Shown in pieces: positions 1 through 11,101 of a DNA stretch of 64,000 nucleotides. This stretch comes from Aquanectria penicillioides (taxonomy: Eukaryota > Ascomycota > Sordariomycetes > Hypocreales > Nectriaceae). The position numbers and the translations under genes were made by a program. The first letter of the stretch is position 1, and the number at the start of each line of letters is the position of its first letter. The notes beneath the pieces were generated by a model. It saw only the letters and a list, made by a program, of their open reading frames with translations. It did not search any database and was not told the origin of the DNA. The stretch spans positions 868,001 to 932,000 of the forward strand of contig PYIU01000004.1 of assembly GCA_003415625.1 (NCBI GenBank). The letters run 5' to 3'.

Positions 1-502
1 ACACGGGGTCCCAGCGACCCGGGCCATCGTAAAGCGGTTAGTGGGGTGCAGGGACGCTAAGGAATCCTGCTCAGCTTACATGAGTGGTGCACCCTGTCTA
101 TTAATCCCATCAGAGCACATCATGCAAGCCAAGCCGTTTAAGCTTGGCTTCTCTTACTAGGGTGTGAATTTGAGAAGAAAATGAAACTGGAGTTAATATT
201 TGGGAAACTTAGAGAAGGTTCAAGGTGGAGGACAGGAATATAGATCGCATTTTTAAACGGGGTCATATGGCATAGGGTAACTCGCCTAAAGAGCACACCC
301 TTTCTGACCAAGTTCGACTGGTCTGGCACAAGCATTTATCTTTTTCTTTTTATCACCTAGTATGCGTATTAGATTCAATGTGCCCATGTTTTACATTTAG
401 GAATTCCGATACCTACCCAATTTCATGAAGAATTAAGTCTTCTAGCGAACTTACATATTAAAATCGGTAACTGCAAACCATAAACCTCCGAATGCTAGAT
501 CT
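1..502. other. 5' edge, no independent gene seen
   Basis: No reading frame here has family-like content. The missing N-terminal part of the ICMT-like gene that follows may lie in this stretch, because that family normally has membrane segments upstream of the part that can be read. I could not fix an upstream exon. Confidence 0.3.
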
Positions 503-975
503 ATGCGCCATTATCCGAGAAATCTGAATCATCACCTCTTTAAATGGAACATGTGCACAGCCACATGTCTCTTCTTCATCGTCTGCCTTGGTGGCCCCCT
601 TCGGCTCATCGCTATTGCCGGTTTGGGAGACAACTTCACTTCCCAACTTGGACCTCCTGACAAGCTGATTACTTCCGGTATTTATCACTATATCCAGCAT
701 CCGAGCTACACGGGGCAGATAATTGTTGTTATTACAAACCTAGCGTTGTTCCTTCGGTGGGATGCTTCACTGGCCTGTTGGATCCCACATAATATGCAGG
801 TGATATTGAATGGATGGGTTTTTGTTTTGCCTCGAGCATCCCAATTTTTTTTTTTGGATTCCTACGCCGTTTGATTCTTCGAGTCAAGGATGGGGAGGTC
901 ATGTTAAAGGAGACATTCGGGACTGACTGGGCCAAGTGGCACTCTACAAAACGGTTTGTTCCTTGCATCATTTAA
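503..975 (+). pseudogene. Isoprenylcysteine carboxyl methyltransferase-like (ICMT) gene, frameshifted
   Basis: The first frame encodes a hydrophobic helix, then a GGPLRL segment, then LITSGIYHYIQHPSYTGQ. The latter is the conserved S-adenosylmethionine-binding region of the ICMT/PEMT-like methyltransferase superfamily (membrane enzymes that methylate prenylated C-terminal cysteines or related substrates). The frame breaks at a run of eleven T at 845-855. The adjacent frame then continues with the expected C-terminal block: a hydrophobic stretch, RVKDGEVML, FGTDWAKWH and KRFVPCII, ending at 973-975. One extra T would restore a single frame, so this is either a homopolymer sequencing indel or a recent one-base lesion. 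The N-terminus is not resolved; 503 is only the first ATG in frame, and an upstream exon is likely. Family assignment is good; functional status is uncertain. Confidence 0.6.
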
Positions 976-3366
976 TCACACAAGCTGCGGTTATTGCGGG
1001 GCAAGTTAAGATATCTACTACATCTCATTGAAATATAGAGCCTCTGTATAGAATAATTGCACGGGTATTTCCTCCCCATAGTGTATGATTAATGAAGGAA
1101 AATCAGTGGCTCTGAATTGGTTTGATCATGCCAACATGTCCCCGTCAGGGTTTGCGCGTTTCTTATCGGGAGCTCCACAGTGAAGCCAGATCCAGAAGAG
1201 CCCCATATAACACCCTGCCGATGGCCCCAAGGATTTCATCCCGAAGGCAATATGCACATGCCGACTGAAACAGTGTGGATCGATGAATTACTCCGACCCT
1301 CACCGTTTTGCAAGTGGGCACATGTCAATCGTTGCGTTTACTTGTGCAGTTAGCAAAGTTGTGGAACATCTAATGCTTGGGGATGGGGACCTGTGAATGC
1401 AGCATGGATGCATTCATCTGTTCGCTCAAAAGCTTATACGAATAACCCGACCAGCTCGGGCACCGGCGAGCGGCAAGTGGGGAGGCAGTTTAGGAGATCG
1501 GTATTTTGACAAGCTACGCTTCGTGTACTGCTACGAGGCCGCGGCGTGAGCCTAGATATTTTCCCTTTCTTTCTCACTCGCCTCCTCATCCTTTGCATTT
1601 TACCTCACCCAAACCTGGTTAATACGGGATTTGAGGTCGCGGGCGGTGCCCATGGACACATTGGGAAACGCCGAGCTCTGTTACACCGACTTGAACTCAG
1701 AAGGCAGCTCGTAGCCAGTGCCAGAGCGCTGTGCGCCACTGACGTTGAAATTGGCCTGCCGAGTGGCGCCATAAATTGGCCTGGAGCTGCGGACGAATGG
1801 CCCAAAGCGCAATGAAACATGGAATCTAGGGATTGCAAGCGAGCGTCGAGCCGACGCGCCAAACAAGAAAGCTTTCTGAAGAGTCGGCAGAAACACGAGA
1901 AGCCCCATCCAGGTGGAGTTAAAGCTTGAGTGCTCCTGGGGAGGAACCAGAAGAGCTTGCAGGTCCCGGATGGAACCCTCCCCCACATGCCATAGATGAT
2001 CAGTTGCATGAAGGACGCTGAGACGGTACCCACCGATGCAGCTCGGCGATGAGCCCATCCATGATTCAAACCAGCTCTCGATTCGTTGGAAAATTTACGG
2101 GCTGTGCGTCTCGGGAGCGACGGGGGATGCAGAGTGAGCGAGAGAGGCGGGAGAAAGGAGAAAGGAGAAAGAGAAAGGAGAAGGGGAGACGGGAGAGGAG
2201 TGAGACGGGAGCAAACAGACTGTCCCGTTGTGATCCAGTGGTGATCATTGTTGGAGCCACTGTAAGCCAGCACTGCCTCAATGGAAAAGAAGGGTCCAGT
2301 TGATTGTCCCCCATCGTTTGCGCGCCAAATCTTCTTTCCTCCCTTTCTCTCTTCCGCTCTCTCGATCTGTGCTTTGTCTCTCGTCCTGGGCAGCGTGCGT
2401 TCCAGTTTCTCGTGACCCAGTGGTTTATTCTCTCCTGGCTTCGTATTCCACATACGCGTCGACCTTGATCCCATCACTTACTGGAGCGTCTCCCGGCGGT
2501 CTTGGCAGCCAAAATCTCCATTTTTGGACGCGTGCCCTGCTGTGCTGGCGAAGATCTGGAACCGGCGGCGCAAGCTCAATGCTGGTTCTGGGCTCTGTCG
2601 TTGTCGCCATCTTCGCTCGCTGTCGCAGTCTCGGCCGAGCGCGCCGACCCAGAAAATTTTCCCCTCCAGGGCTCTTTTTTAACCTCACGCTCAAGCGAGT
2701 GTGACCATGGAGCCCATGTCTGAAAAAGACTTCACTTCATGGATAGCATTAAACCTCCACAGCAGATGCCCCGGCTTTTCTTCAAGGAAACCAAGCAAGT
2801 GCTCAATCAATCTCGAGGCCAGGGACGCGTGGATCAACCGTGACCCCGTCCGTACATGACGCGGCCTCCCCCTGAATATTGAGTGTAAAACCCCTCGACG
2901 ACGCGAAACCGTCAGCAATGGATCAACAGTTGACGGAGTTGACGCAGCTTCTCCGCCTCAGGGCAGCCTGGCTGAGACTCGAACACGGATGCCTGTTTAA
3001 TTTATTCTTAAACAAAGCTTCCCGATCGTCGGATTTTATTTATTTCGCGCTGTTGCTTTCCTCAATCACAAGTGTCTCCTCGGTGGCGTCATCCACATCC
3101 GGGCTCGTTTTGTTCGGTCGACTAATCGCCTTGCCCCGTTTGTAAGCGGGACGCGCAATGCTTGCAACGTCAGCTCTCGGATCGCCTACCCGCACAAAGA
3201 CAGCGAAATTGCCGTACCAAAAACCGGCGTTCCTCTCTGCCAAACCATAACCACATCCATCAATGGCATTCGCATCGTCATGAGTCTTGCTCCTTCGGCC
3301 TGCCCCCCGAGTCTGTAATCCGGATTGCCTGCCCGCGAGGCTCGCCGTCTCTAGCCATGCCTAGAC
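976..3366. other. Intergenic region, purine-rich tract, no supported gene
   Basis: Several overlapping open frames exist here on both strands, the longest on the minus strand at 1605-2477. Their predicted products are low-complexity (Arg/Ser/Pro-rich) and resemble no family. A purine-rich tract of GAGAAAGGAGAAAGG type lies near 2135-2215. The stretch just before 3367 probably holds the promoter and 5' UTR of the following gene. Confidence 0.4.
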
Positions 3367-4734
3367 ATGAACCCGACACCGTCCACCACCCATGACGCTA
3401 CCGCCGATGTAGATGCCACTCTCTTGGGCATCAAGCCTCCTTTACCCGGCCGGCGCCCTCGCACTGCCCATTCCCAAGACAATGCAGCCGTCCAAGTCCC
3501 GCCTCTGATCGGTGGCGCCGTCGTCGCCGCCTTTGCCACCGCCCTCGCCGATGGACTGGACAATGACCTCCTCACCCACTACTACTTACCGGAGCAGAGG
3601 GTCCGCATCAACGTTGACCGCGTGTTGGACCGCCTCTTATCTGACTTTACCAACCAGCTCTGGGACGAGCTCTGGGACTTCTACAGCGACTCGAACCCGG
3701 AGTCGGCGCGCCAGGTCCGGCGCCTTTTTGACGGCCCCATCTGCCAACTAGTGCTTCTCATCAACGGGCCCGAGGCGCCACGATGCGTCCTCGACAAGCT
3801 GGGCCCAGGCATCTCACGGCGGCCTATAACGTGGTCGTCGACTGCTCGAGGGATTGATCTCCAGATGGCCATCCAGCTGCTATGCAGCTACTGGGATCGC
3901 GAGTTCCCTGCCCGTTCCCCTCGAGGCTCCCCCGAAGAGATTGCCCGGTCACTCCATAACTATATCACCACGGGGCAGTCTGCCAAGAATTTGATCGCTC
4001 GGATCCGCGAGGTTCTTGTTTCCCCGCATTACGTGCAGATACATCTAATGGAATCCGCAGTCTGGGACATCTTATTAAAACAACGTTCCAGGCGGCCACC
4101 GAAAGACGGATTTCATGTCATCCAATTTAAGTTTGAATGCCAACTCTTTGGACCCCTCGAAGGCATCGGAGATCCCCAGCTGGTCAGCATGGGATCATTA
4201 CCGGCCATAACTGGAACGGCAAATGACTGCATATACACTACCGTATCTGAATATACCTCCAGGCAATGGCCCATGTGTGGGCCACTATTACTAAACTGTA
4301 TCGAAGAGGCTGTCCAGCAAGCTTCTGCATCCTGTCGTCAGGGGCAGGGCTTCACTGGCATGTCTCTGTGGGATGGAAGCGGCGAGACTGGTTTTGCATA
4401 CCCAAGCCTGCGTCTACTGCATCTTGAAATCGAGGACGGATCTCTCAGGCTCAGTGTCTCCGCCTGGACACATACTATGATTGAGGTCCTACAACAAATG
4501 GCCTGGACATGCGCCACCCTCAGCGCCTCGCCCTTTCCAAACACGCTTTCTGAGTGCACCGTCGAGGTTTCGGATTGGACATGCCTCGACGAATCCACCT
4601 ATGTCGACTGCAGCCTGTCGCATCGGCCGGTACCAGAAGGAGATGGCGCTCAGTGGTTGAAGCAGCTGCAAGGCGCTGCCATTGCAAGTGGCTTTCCTAT
4701 CAACAGCCACCGTTCCACGTCACGGCATATATAA
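3367..4734 (+). CDS. Conserved-looking hypothetical protein, 455 aa
   Basis: An uninterrupted 455-codon frame starting at ATG 3367. I do not recognise the family. Residues 1-45 are Pro/Thr/Asp-rich and probably disordered. From about residue 48 the protein becomes regular, with a hydrophobic stretch (IGGAVVAAFATALADG), then aromatic and acidic helices (QLWDELWDFY), and later alternating strand-like segments. There is no signal peptide, no credible membrane helix and no familiar catalytic motif. Composition and codon use are regular throughout and differ from the spurious frames upstream. The 3' end faces the convergent peptidase gene, only about 90 bp away, which suggests short 3' UTRs. Likely a real gene; function unknown. 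Confidence 0.65.
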   Translation: MNPTPSTTHDATADVDATLLGIKPPLPGRRPRTAHSQDNAAVQVPPLIGGAVVAAFATALADGLDNDLLTHYYLPEQRVRINVDRVLDRLLSDFTNQLWDELWDFYSDSNPESARQVRRLFDGPICQLVLLINGPEAPRCVLDKLGPGISRRPITWSSTARGIDLQMAIQLLCSYWDREFPARSPRGSPEEIARSLHNYITTGQSAKNLIARIREVLVSPHYVQIHLMESAVWDILLKQRSRRPPKDGFHVIQFKFECQLFGPLEGIGDPQLVSMGSLPAITGTANDCIYTTVSEYTSRQWPMCGPLLLNCIEEAVQQASASCRQGQGFTGMSLWDGSGETGFAYPSLRLLHLEIEDGSLRLSVSAWTHTMIEVLQQMAWTCATLSASPFPNTLSECTVEVSDWTCLDESTYVDCSLSHRPVPEGDGAQWLKQLQGAAIASGFPINSHRSTSRHI

Positions 4735-4826
4735 CAAGGCTAGCATTTTTTGAGCCGTACATAACTTAGATGTCTGATACGCAGCTAAGAGATAGTAAAT
4801 CTTTAAATTAGTAATGTTTGTTAACT

Positions 4827-6344
4827 TCAAGGCTCGCGAAGACCCTTGGCCCGGTGCCCAGTGAGCAACTCGGCGTCGCCATCCTCTGTGACCAAGTAAA
4901 TGTCTTCATGGCGAACCCCAAACTTGCCCTCCAAGTAGATGCCTGGCTCGTTTGTAAACGTCATCCCTGGCTGTAGGAGCACATCCTTGTTCCATTTGTT
5001 CAGATAAGGTGACTCGTGGGCTTTAATCCCGATACCGTGGCCCAGCCGGTGGGTAAAGCCATAGCCGTACCCGGCATCCTCGATGACGGTCCGCGCCGCG
5101 ATATCCACGCTAGCGGCAGTGTTGTTGGGCCTAAAAGCCTCTGCCGCGGCGGTCTGTGCTTCCAGGACAATCTGCCAAACCTTCTCCTTCTCCTCACGAA
5201 GGGGATCGGGAATGGCGTTGTGCACTTCTCCTACAGGCCGGTCAATAAGAAAACTCCGGCAGATGTCTGACGAGTAGCCCAAGTAGTGTGCACCAACGTC
5301 GATGACAATCATCGTGTCGTACGTGAGCTTCTTGCCACCCGTGACGAATCCTCCGTGGGGTAGGGCCCCATGCTCCTCGAAGAGCACGATATCGAAGAAC
5401 AAACTGAAGCCAATGGAGAGCATGGAGTTATCCAGAATTGCAGTCACTTCGTCCTCGGTCAATCCAGGAACCAAACACGGCCGCATCGCTCTTACAGCAA
5501 ACACGGTCCCGGTGTTGACAGCGCGGAGAAGCTCCACCTCGGCGGGACTCTTAAGCTGCCTCACAAGCTCGGCCTCTGGGGTAAGGCCCACCGTCCTGAA
5601 GCCGACTGAGTCGAGACCACGTACAATGTAGTCGCGAATTTCTTCATCTGCCATGAGTGTCGGTGCTGTCTTGCCCGTGAAGAGCCTCGAGTTTAGAAGC
5701 GTTTCATAAGGGTTCCAGTGCTCTTCCCAGATGACAATGTCCAATTCCTCCTCTCGAGAGGGGATGCCGAGCATGCGCACGCGACCTTCTTCGAAATGCG
5801 GAGAGAGGTACGCCGTCTTTGCCAAGACCTCGCCGTCAGCAGAAAGCTCCGGCATGATGAGCATCAAGAACGGGCGCTCCTCAGGCTCCCAGGGTTCCCA
5901 ATCGACCTGCGAAATGTTTCCGTAGTATCTATTGTTGGTCAGTTGTTGCTCGCAATGCTCGAAACAAGGTGGTGAGAGATGCCGTTCTTACTGGAACGTA
6001 TAGCCGGGTTCCAAGACAAAGGCATCGACCCCGTTGACAGCCAACGCCTTTGCGAGTCGATCACGCCGCTCGAGGAATTCATCGACTTCGATTGGCCGAG
6101 CATTGTCTAGAAAAGACAAGTCGGCTTTGAGCCGGTTAATTGAACATTGCTGCACTTTTGCGACATCAATGGTGCGGGAGTGCGAGCACTGGTGCCGAAA
6201 GCCGCCATAAAACAGCAGCGTTGCCGCAAGCACTGCGGTCGCTGCGATATAGCGCCAGGGTGACTTAGACTTGGGGATTGGGCGATGTTGCCGTTGCTGT
6301 TGCAGCAGCTGGCCCTTCTCGGAATCGAACATTGCCTGGTTCAT
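4827..6344 (-). CDS. Membrane-anchored M24 metallopeptidase (Xaa-Pro aminopeptidase/dipeptidase-like)
   Basis: Two exons, 6344-5992 and 5928-4827, separated by a 63-bp intron (GTAAGA donor, CTGAC branch, AATAG acceptor), give 484 residues. The ATG at 6344 is chosen because it precedes a short cytosolic lysine-rich head and one hydrophobic helix at about residues 29-46 (YIAATAVLAATLLFYGG), which makes a type II membrane or signal-anchor protein. The C-terminal half is a creatinase/pita-bread fold. The expected metal ligands are present: Asp328 (VIDVGAH), Asp339 (SSDICR), His415 (RLGHGIG), Glu445 (TNEPGIY) and Glu459 (RHEDIY), together with the HGALPHG motif. Family members remove an N-terminal residue before proline or split Xaa-Pro dipeptides, using two Mn or Co ions. 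The anchor suggests action in the secretory pathway, vacuole or at the surface; exact substrate unknown. Confidence 0.88.
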
Positions 6345-7202
6345 TTTTGCCGGTGATGGAGGACGACAAATTGAAAACAAGTGAAAGGGAGCGAAGTCGG
6401 CCGCCGGACAGGATAAGGCATTCCATCCGAGATAACCACGCCCTGCAACGTTTCGTCCCAACCCCATTCCATCTTGGCCAACGCCATCCAATATGGACTC
6501 GCCGTTTTATCTGTGGGACAGTGGGGACCGTCGCAGCAGATCGTCGTGGGGGGAACTGGCGGTGCCAGCGGGGGACAGAAAAACCTCCGGCGTCTGCATG
6601 CAGGCAGAGTGCCAGTCCACCGCTGGTCGAGTCGGTTTCTGGGGGCAGAAGATAACGGCAGCCCTTACAGTTGGTCGACTGTAGGTGTTGAATAGCCTGT
6701 ATGACCATTTGATGACCCTGAACATGTGTGTGTATTCTGTATCTATTCCCTATGGCTCCCACCCTTGAGGTCAGGGAGTCAGGGAGGTCTAGCTCTCTGT
6801 TGCTTACTAACACAGGTCTAGGGGGCCGAGGGTTCGGCGAGCCCTGCCCGAATCAGTCCGGAAGGGACCTCTATTCCTCATGTGATATCCTGCAGCCCTG
6901 ATGTTCCATGCCTCCAATTCAACAATACACGACCCCCTGTTGTGTGGAGAACGTTGACTGTGTTTAGCGGAGTTGACGCTCGAAAGTGTCCAAGTTTGCC
7001 GAACTTCCTTGTAGCATTGTAGTATCTTGGCCGATAAACCCTGGGACGAAGTAATCAGCGGATGTCGGGACCTATTTATGTGGGTTCTCATGCTACGCAA
7101 TGATAACAGCAACTTAATGGGGCCTCTCCCTTTCGCTCCTCTTTTGGGGAACCTTCCCTCCTGATGTTTGTTTCCTGCAACCTAATGATCCTTTTTAAGA
7201 AA
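6345..7202. other. Divergent promoter region (peptidase / permease)
   Basis: An 858-bp gap between two genes that point away from each other. It must carry both 5' UTRs and promoters. The frames within it are short and unlike proteins. No specific operator could be identified. Confidence 0.5.
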
Positions 7203-8909
7203 ATGGCTGCAGATACAGATACTAGTTTGGCGATTGAGCCGAAAGAGCCCGTCCAAAATGTCCCCGATGTTATAGAAGAGGATGTCGACAAGAAAGAAAA
7301 GGGCCCGGCTGAGAAGGACGATAGTCAAGTCGAGATTGGTAGTATCGACGAACCCAGCAAGAGTTACTACAGCAAGCTCTCCGTTTGGTTAATGATCTTA
7401 TTCTCGGGTCTTGCCATCGGGTCTGACGGATAGTAAGAACAATTTTATTCTATATTCTATTTTCTTCCTTCCCCTCTCATTCAAGGCCGGAACTCACAAC
7501 ATTCCCTCTAGCAATGCTGCCGTGATTGGCAATGTCGAGCTTTTGTTGGCAATTCTTTATCCAGAAGCCCTCACCAGCTCCATCTACACTCGCCTTAGCA
7601 ATGCGTTCCTCATCGGCATGATCCTCGGTATGCTCTTCTTCGGTTTCATCGTAGATCAGCTAGGCCGCAAGACTGGTGCGGTCTTCACTACCGTGCTGTT
7701 GGTCGTGGGTATTGCAATGTCTGCCGCGGCAAACGGCAACTCGGCGACTGGGATGTTCTGGATGCTCATCATTGCTCGAGGCGTTGCCGGAGTTGGCGCT
7801 GGCGGCGAGTATCCTGTGTCTGGCGCTGGTGCCGCCGAAGCAACTGATGAGAGTGGCGCCTATCGCAAGCGACGTGGTTTCATGTTCGCAATGCTTGCTG
7901 ACCTTTCTGCATCCTTGGGGTATGTCTGGGGTGGCTTGGTTCCTCTTCTTCTACTTCTTTGCGTAGGCCAGAAGCAAGAGAAGTACAACATCGTGTGGCG
8001 AACATCATTCGCTCTTGGTGCTGTCCCGCCCCTGGTCATCTTCTGGTTCAGACTGCGCATGGCAGTGGCCACGGCTTACCGCAAGTCCTCCATGCGAAAG
8101 CAGCGTGTTCCTTACTGGCTAGCTCTAAAGCGATACTACCGACCCCTGATCGGAGTAGCTACGTGTTGGTTCCTGTACAACTGGATCTCTATCCCATTTG
8201 GTATCTTCAGCTCCACCATCATGGCGCGTGCCAACGTAGGTGACAGCTTGATCAAGAACTTTGGGTGGGGTACAGTTGTGAATTGCTTTTACATTCCTGG
8301 CCCATTCCTAGGAGGCTACCTCTCTGACAAGATTGGGCGACGCAAGACGATGGCTCTTGGTTTTGGTCTGCAGGCCATTCTTGGCTTCGTACTCGGCGGC
8401 GCGATGGGCCCAATTCAGAACATCTTCCCGCTCTTTGTAGTTCTGTATGGAATCTTCCTGACGCTGGGCGAGGTCGGTCCTGGAAGGTAAGTGAATGTTG
8501 GTATTGTAAACTCTGTATGGTCAGATATCTAACAGACTTATTCAGCACTGTGGTTCTTCTGGCGTCTGAGTGTTTTCCAACCTCTATTCGTGGCCAAATG
8601 CTGGGCTTCATTGCAGCCTGGTCCAAAGCTGGAGCTGCAATCGGCACTCAGGTTTTTACTGCGATTCTTAACTCTTATGATGACGCCCATGCGTCTAAAG
8701 GAAACCAGACCGCTTTCCTCATCGGATCAGCTTTCGCTGTTCTGGGTGCCATCATCGCGTTCTTCGTTATCCCAGACGTCTCAAGACGACTTGAGGATGA
8801 CGACGCGGCATGGAAGGTTTATCTTGCTGATCATGGCTGGAACGCGACCTGGGGTGACGCTGAGACCAAGGATCCTCAAGGTGTCATTATGAATCGGCAG
8901 GCTAACTGA
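7203..8909 (+). CDS. MFS permease, Git1-like (glycerophosphodiester / phosphate-type transporter)
   Basis: Three exons, 7203-7432, 7512-8486 and 8546-8909, encode 522 residues. The introns of 79 and 59 bp have GTAAG donors, and splicing joins GSDG|YNAAVIGN and VGPG|STVVLL in frame. The ATG at 7203 is preferred over an in-frame ATG 39 bases upstream because it starts a normal hydrophilic cytosolic tail. The product has about 12 membrane segments, the MFS loop DQLGRKTG between helices 2 and 3, a second DKIGRRKT in the second half, and GVGAGGEYP. These features are typical of the phosphate:H+ symporter / Git1 branch. Fungal Git1 proteins import glycerophosphoinositol or glycerophosphocholine at the plasma membrane and are often phosphate-regulated. 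That substrate is inferred from family likeness. Confidence 0.88.
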
Positions 8910-9795
8910 GACGAGCTTGAGGAGGAAATGCGTTGAACTGGTGTATGGAAGAATTCCCACTTATTTCGAAATTGATGTTGGGTCGAGGCCAAACTTGGAG
9001 ACTATCTTCTTGGCCTCGGATATGAGCTATGAACTAGTGCAGTTGGTCATCTATGTTGACCTATTTTATTCTGTCCTCAGTCTTAATATCAAACTATTTA
9101 TCTATCATTTAGGGTTCTCGGGGAGTTTTTCCATTTGTTCTTCTCCAGCTCTGAGATTACAAGTGATGGTGAGCCAATCATGATGTGTCGTCCTCTGAGG
9201 CTACACCCAGGCTTCGTCTTCCCTGCAGAATCTCGTCGCATCGCTTTGTTCACGCGCATCAGTCTCACTTTTGAGTATCCACGGCACAAACATGGTAACT
9301 GCCGCATCCTCTTCTTCGAAATTAGGATGTTGCCAAATATTTCAACATGCTATTTAAACTGTGTGCCAAGCAATTAGAGCGTAGTGTCATTGAACCTTTT
9401 ATGAGATCGCCGATGCTGGAAAGCCGCCGTTGATACATACAAGTTGCCTTTGGCAAGACACTACGTTTGGGTGGCAAAGTCAGAAAACCTCCTCACTTTT
9501 CCAGAAAGTCCATTTATTCTTTTTGATGTAAATTATATTCTAATTTCCAATCTACTATGTACCTAGTTAGATTCTGCAGCGTAATATGCAGGCGCAACTA
9601 GTGCTCAGCAAACACTGTCAAACTCGCTCCTCTCAATAACCCACAAACACATCGCATCACGCACTGGGAGCAAGTTTCTTATTTCTGAATCACCGAAGTT
9701 ATACGGCGTTTTCTGCTCTCCAGAGTCGATTACATCGTTGCAAGAGTATCGCCAACTTCTTCATTGCCAACCCTCATGTGACATCAGACGGCTGC
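8910..9795. other. Intergenic region, nothing recognised
   Basis: AT-rich 3' flank of the permease gene and upstream region of the next gene. No RNA gene or repeat was seen. Confidence 0.4.
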
Positions 9796-10488
9796 ATGCA
9801 GGTCGGTCGTCTCAAATTCCATTTCCCGGGCAGATTGGCGATCCACAAACTCTGCCAAATACTCATGTCACCTAAATCAAAAGATTGTAGCCTCTCCATC
9901 AGAGTTGCTCACCTTGAATTGGAAGCGGACGAAATGCACGTGCTGTGCGCTGACCAACGGCGCGAGTTACGGGAATTGCGAGAGTTCAAGCGCGAGGCCA
10001 GTGCAGAAATCGACTTCGCGCACCACGCACGAGATGAGTTCCAGAAAAGGCTGGATGAGATGATCTACGAGTCTGTGCAAACTGAGATACTGCTCGCGGA
10101 GAAGAGGGTTGAATACACAACTCTGGAGGAGGCGTACGCCAAACTTAGCCAGGATCTTCGGAAGCTTCAAGATAGCCAAGCGACGTCAACCGAGCTGATG
10201 CAGTTCATGGCAGGGGAAATCAATACTCGTCGTGGGCAGGTTGCCAGTCTCATCGGCCTTCTGAGAACGAAAATTCACTCTACACGCACATACGAAACCG
10301 CTCTCAAGAGCACATACAAAATCCTCCCAACAGCCTCTGAGAGAGACACGGTCGATCGATTGGTCCGGAGTAGCTTCAGAGCTGTCAGAGTTCAACTTGT
10401 CGAAAAGATTTTGAATGATCTTTTGCGGAGCGTCAATATCCCCTTGCACCAAGTCGAGCCTGCTGTTCACGAAGTACCGAATCCTTGA
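9796..10488 (+). CDS. Hypothetical coiled-coil protein
   Basis: An open frame of up to 230 codons with a long run of heptad-like, charged helix from about residue 45 to 165 (for example RELRELREFKRE and KRLDEMIYE). No enzymatic motif and no membrane helix are visible. The start is uncertain: in-frame ATGs lie at 9796 and 9865, and the first 25 residues before 9865 read less like protein. The coiled coil itself is well formed and uninterrupted, so expression is plausible. Function is not known; coiled coils of this kind occur in structural, cytoskeletal and regulatory proteins. Confidence 0.5.
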   Translation: MQVGRLKFHFPGRLAIHKLCQILMSPKSKDCSLSIRVAHLELEADEMHVLCADQRRELRELREFKREASAEIDFAHHARDEFQKRLDEMIYESVQTEILLAEKRVEYTTLEEAYAKLSQDLRKLQDSQATSTELMQFMAGEINTRRGQVASLIGLLRTKIHSTRTYETALKSTYKILPTASERDTVDRLVRSSFRAVRVQLVEKILNDLLRSVNIPLHQVEPAVHEVPNP

Positions 10489-11101
10489 CCAGAGACCCCA
10501 GCACAGAGCGTTGATATTCCAGATCCGATGTATATAGCAACTTCCTGTCAGTTGCCCAGCCCAGTCATCTTGCAGCTCGGTTGAGATGCGACCATTTTGT
10601 GGGAAGTAGTGGCGCAGCGATGTGGCATCGGAAGACAAATGAGATCAGATGTTTTTTCTGTATATAATTCTCTTTGTTATTACACAGTTTGGTACGGCAC
10701 ATATTGGATTGTCGATATTGGTAAATGTGTTACAGGGTCTTGGTGGTAGATTAGGTCAACGAAGGCAGGCGACATTAAGCAGCCCTCTTTTGCATGGTTT
10801 TTGTCTTCGGCAATGCACGATCACTTTTTACAGGAACACCGCACGCATGTCCACGGGGATATAAGAAATAAAAACTGCGGCGTATTCATTGAAGGGCATA
10901 TGCCAAAACACCAGCAGCGGCATACCTATTTAATCCTGTCCCGATCCATTTTTATAATTCGTCTTGTGTCTGAAAGCTCCTTAAACGCCAATTCCAAAAA
11001 TTCCCGAATCGTAAACTCATAGTCGTTTCTCGCTTGTCCTGCCAAACAGAAGTTGAGTATGTCGTTCTTGCTGGCCTAGTAGAATTTGGCCGGTCATGCT
11101 A
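10489..11101. other. Convergent intergenic region
   Basis: Separates the 3' ends of two convergent genes. It contains only short frames and AT-rich sequence. Confidence 0.4.

Noticed and set aside
1605..2477. 290-codon open frame on the minus strand
   Set aside because: Arg/Ser/Leu-Pro low-complexity product, no ATG context or domain, overlapped by equally long frames on the other strand.
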